NCBI GenBank assembly: GCA_021775655.1
Contig: JAJFHK010000254.1
Location: 1 to 9,212, forward strand
Source of the DNA: Filomicrobium sp.
GTDB taxonomy: Bacteria > Pseudomonadota > Alphaproteobacteria > Rhizobiales > Hyphomicrobiaceae
DNA: 9,212 nucleotides
Direction: 5' to 3'
Part shown: one piece after another, positions 8,112 through 9,212 of the stretch
How positions within the stretch are numbered: position 1 is the stretch's first letter
How the letters are laid out: every line of letters begins with the position of its first letter
Program-made: the position numbers and the translations under genes
The notes under the pieces: generated by a model
Told to the model about the DNA's origin: nothing
Databases searched by the model: none
The model's input: the letters and a program-made list of their open reading frames with translations, nothing else

Positions 8112-8572
8112 ACGGCTGGTCTCCGAAGTGTCAGGGCGAGTGTGCCAACTATGGTTGAGAAGGCGATGACAGACAGCAGCGGTAAGGGCATACCGCCAAG
8201 TATTGACATGTCAGCGCTTGCGCAGGACGGGCCGGTAGCCGAACACGGAGTCAGGGTCTCTGGAATCACCCTGGCATACAGCAACATATGATAGGCCGCG
8301 AAAAGCCATCCAGCAGCTGCCAGCGGGAGCGCATATCGCAAAACTGCCAAGTCGGAATGGTAGCAGGCGACTGCAAGAATAATGGCCAGTGGAAACATGA
8401 AAATCCGCTGGTACCAGCAGAGTGTGCACGGCACTTGCCCCATTACCTCACCGATAAACAGCGCTCCTAGTGTGGCGATCAGCGCCACAACCCAAGCGGC
8501 GAACAGATAGAGCCAGACAGCTGTACCAGCATTCGCCGATTGGGTGGTGGATACGCTTGTTAATGGCCTCAC
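8108..8572 (-). CDS. dsbB: Disulfide bond formation protein B (BdbC-type DsbB)
   Basis: It is an inner-membrane protein that re-oxidises a DsbA-type partner and passes electrons to quinone. From the GTG at 8572 it has 154 residues. Four hydrophobic segments lie at about 18-40, 57-71, 78-100 and 127-148. The first outer loop carries C49-T-L-C52 followed by WYQR, the BdbC/DsbB signature, and the second outer loop carries C110 and C117 (TPCSATGPSC). The frame is open further upstream to 8710, but that extension lies inside the transporter gene and has no DsbB character. GTG 8572 overlaps the transporter stop (GTGA) and has GAGGG just upstream. Both cysteine pairs are present, so it looks functional. 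It sits between the transporter and the DsbA-like gene with four-base overlaps on both sides. Confidence 0.9.
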   Translation of the reverse strand: MRPLTSVSTTQSANAGTAVWLYLFAAWVVALIATLGALFIGEVMGQVPCTLCWYQRIFMFPLAIILAVACYHSDLAVLRYALPLAAAGWLFAAYHMLLYARVIPETLTPCSATGPSCASADMSILGGMPLPLLSVIAFSTIVGTLALTLRRPAV

Positions 8573-9212
8573 GAAGCCCTCATAGGTTTCACTGTTACAG
8601 GCAGTGGCTCCGGATCTTGACGAAGTTCGAGCAAGGCTTGCCGAAGCACAATAGCTGCTCCCTGCAATGCTAGCCCAGCCATGATGGACGCGACGATGAT
8701 ATCGGGCCACCCGGTGCCAGTGCCAAAAACGCCCGCCGCTGCAAGCAGCACGGCGAGATTCCCCAGCACATCATTGCGCGTGCAGATCCACGCTGAGCGC
8801 ATATTGGCGTCGCCGTCGCGATAGGCACATAGCAAACCGAAAGAGGCTGCGTTTGCGGCAAGGGCAGCAAGACCAACAGTGCCCATCGTGAATGCATTGG
8901 GCAGCGTGCCATGAAGCGCGTGCCAGCCGGTGACACCGATCACCCACACACCGAAGACCGCCATGCTTGCCCCTTTGGCGAGCGCGGCCATCGCGCGGTA
9001 ACGCAGCGCCATGCCGACAACGAAGAGACTGATCGCGTAGTTAGCCGCATCGCCAAGGAAATCGAGGGCATCTGCCTGCAGCGAAGCCGACCCAGCCGCA
9101 AGCCCTGCTCCGATTTCAACAGCAAACATCGCCGCGTTGATGGCAAGCACTGCCCAAAGCACGCGACGGTATGCGGGACTATTGCCATTCGAAGGCGTGC
9201 AATCGCTGCAGC
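8569..9212 (-). CDS. Cation-diffusion-facilitator-like transporter (5' end outside window)
   Basis: CDF proteins export divalent metals from the cytoplasm by proton exchange. The frame is open to the right edge of the window and reads CSDCTPSNGNSPAYRRVLW before the GTG at 9162. That segment is coding-like, so the gene continues outside and 9162 is not the start. Visible are 213 residues. Numbered from 9162 as residue 1, hydrophobic segments lie at about 3-24, 36-54, 65-82, 92-112, 132-147 and 154-175. The predicted site-A ligands are D34 and D38 (TM2, ADALDFLGD) and C127 and D131 (TM5, SAWICTRND). Most CDF proteins have His where C127 stands. The protein ends about 20 residues after the last helix, so the usual cytoplasmic C-terminal domain is missing. 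A CxxC pair lies in the N-terminal tail. It overlaps the DsbB gene by four bases. Metal specificity cannot be deduced; the family call rests on fold and motif placement. Confidence 0.82.
   Translation of the reverse strand, partial: CSDCTPSNGNSPAYRRVLWAVLAINAAMFAVEIGAGLAAGSASLQADALDFLGDAANYAISLFVVGMALRYRAMAALAKGASMAVFGVWVIGVTGWHALHGTLPNAFTMGTVGLAALAANAASFGLLCAYRDGDANMRSAWICTRNDVLGNLAVLLAAAGVFGTGTGWPDIIVASIMAGLALQGAAIVLRQALLELRQDPEPLPVTVKPMRAS

Noticed and set aside
8573..8710. 46-residue N-terminal extension of DsbB
   Set aside because: It lies wholly within the transporter gene, has no membrane or signal character, and the GTG at 8572 with a ribosome site gives a normal-length protein.

Overview
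The window looks like chromosomal DNA of an alphaproteobacterium, most likely a sphingomonad (Sphingomonadales). That guess rests on the character of the proteins (an alphaproteobacterial-type Ppx/GppA, a zinc-finger-less DnaJ of the CbpA type, a CDF-DsbB-DsbA cluster) and on GC-rich codon use; no rRNA or other taxonomic marker is present.

Layout. Bases 1-1403 (+) hold the 3' part of an exopolyphosphatase gene whose start lies left of the window. A 230-base spacer leads to a CbpA-like J-domain co-chaperone gene (about 1635-2561, +). All remaining genes are on the minus strand and converge on it. Reading them in their own direction from the right edge: a short cation-diffusion-facilitator-like transporter (cut by the window edge, ending at 8569), a four-TM DsbB of the BdbC type (8572-8108) and a membrane-anchored DsbA-like thiol oxidoreductase (8111-7443). 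Each of these overlaps the next by four bases, so they form one translationally coupled operon. After a 384-base gap comes a second operon: an RND periplasmic adaptor (7058-5874), then an RND inner-membrane pump of the MdtB/MdtC (HAE1) type (5877-2758), again with a four-base ATGA overlap.

How the genes work together. DsbA-like and DsbB-like form an obvious periplasmic oxidant/re-oxidant pair, here coupled to a metal-transporter-like protein that has a cysteine pair near its N-terminus and a cysteine in the predicted metal site. The adaptor and RND pump would form the inner part of a tripartite efflux system, but no outer-membrane channel or regulator is encoded in the window. Ppx (polyphosphate breakdown) and the J-protein are housekeeping or stress genes and appear to be the older chromosomal flank.

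Main observations. (1) The RND pump gene is interrupted by one in-frame TAA at codon 876, inside TM8. The downstream 163 codons are intact in the same frame and carry the conserved Lys and Arg of the proton relay, so this is a fresh nonsense mutation (or a base-call error), not a frameshift. (2) An imperfect direct repeat of about 83 bp (about 81% identical by hand count) brackets the RND operon, one copy overlapping the end of the J-protein gene and the other lying in the gap before the adaptor gene. (3) The CDF-like/DsbB/DsbA operon is a candidate metal- and thiol-linked module whose function is not evident from the sequence.
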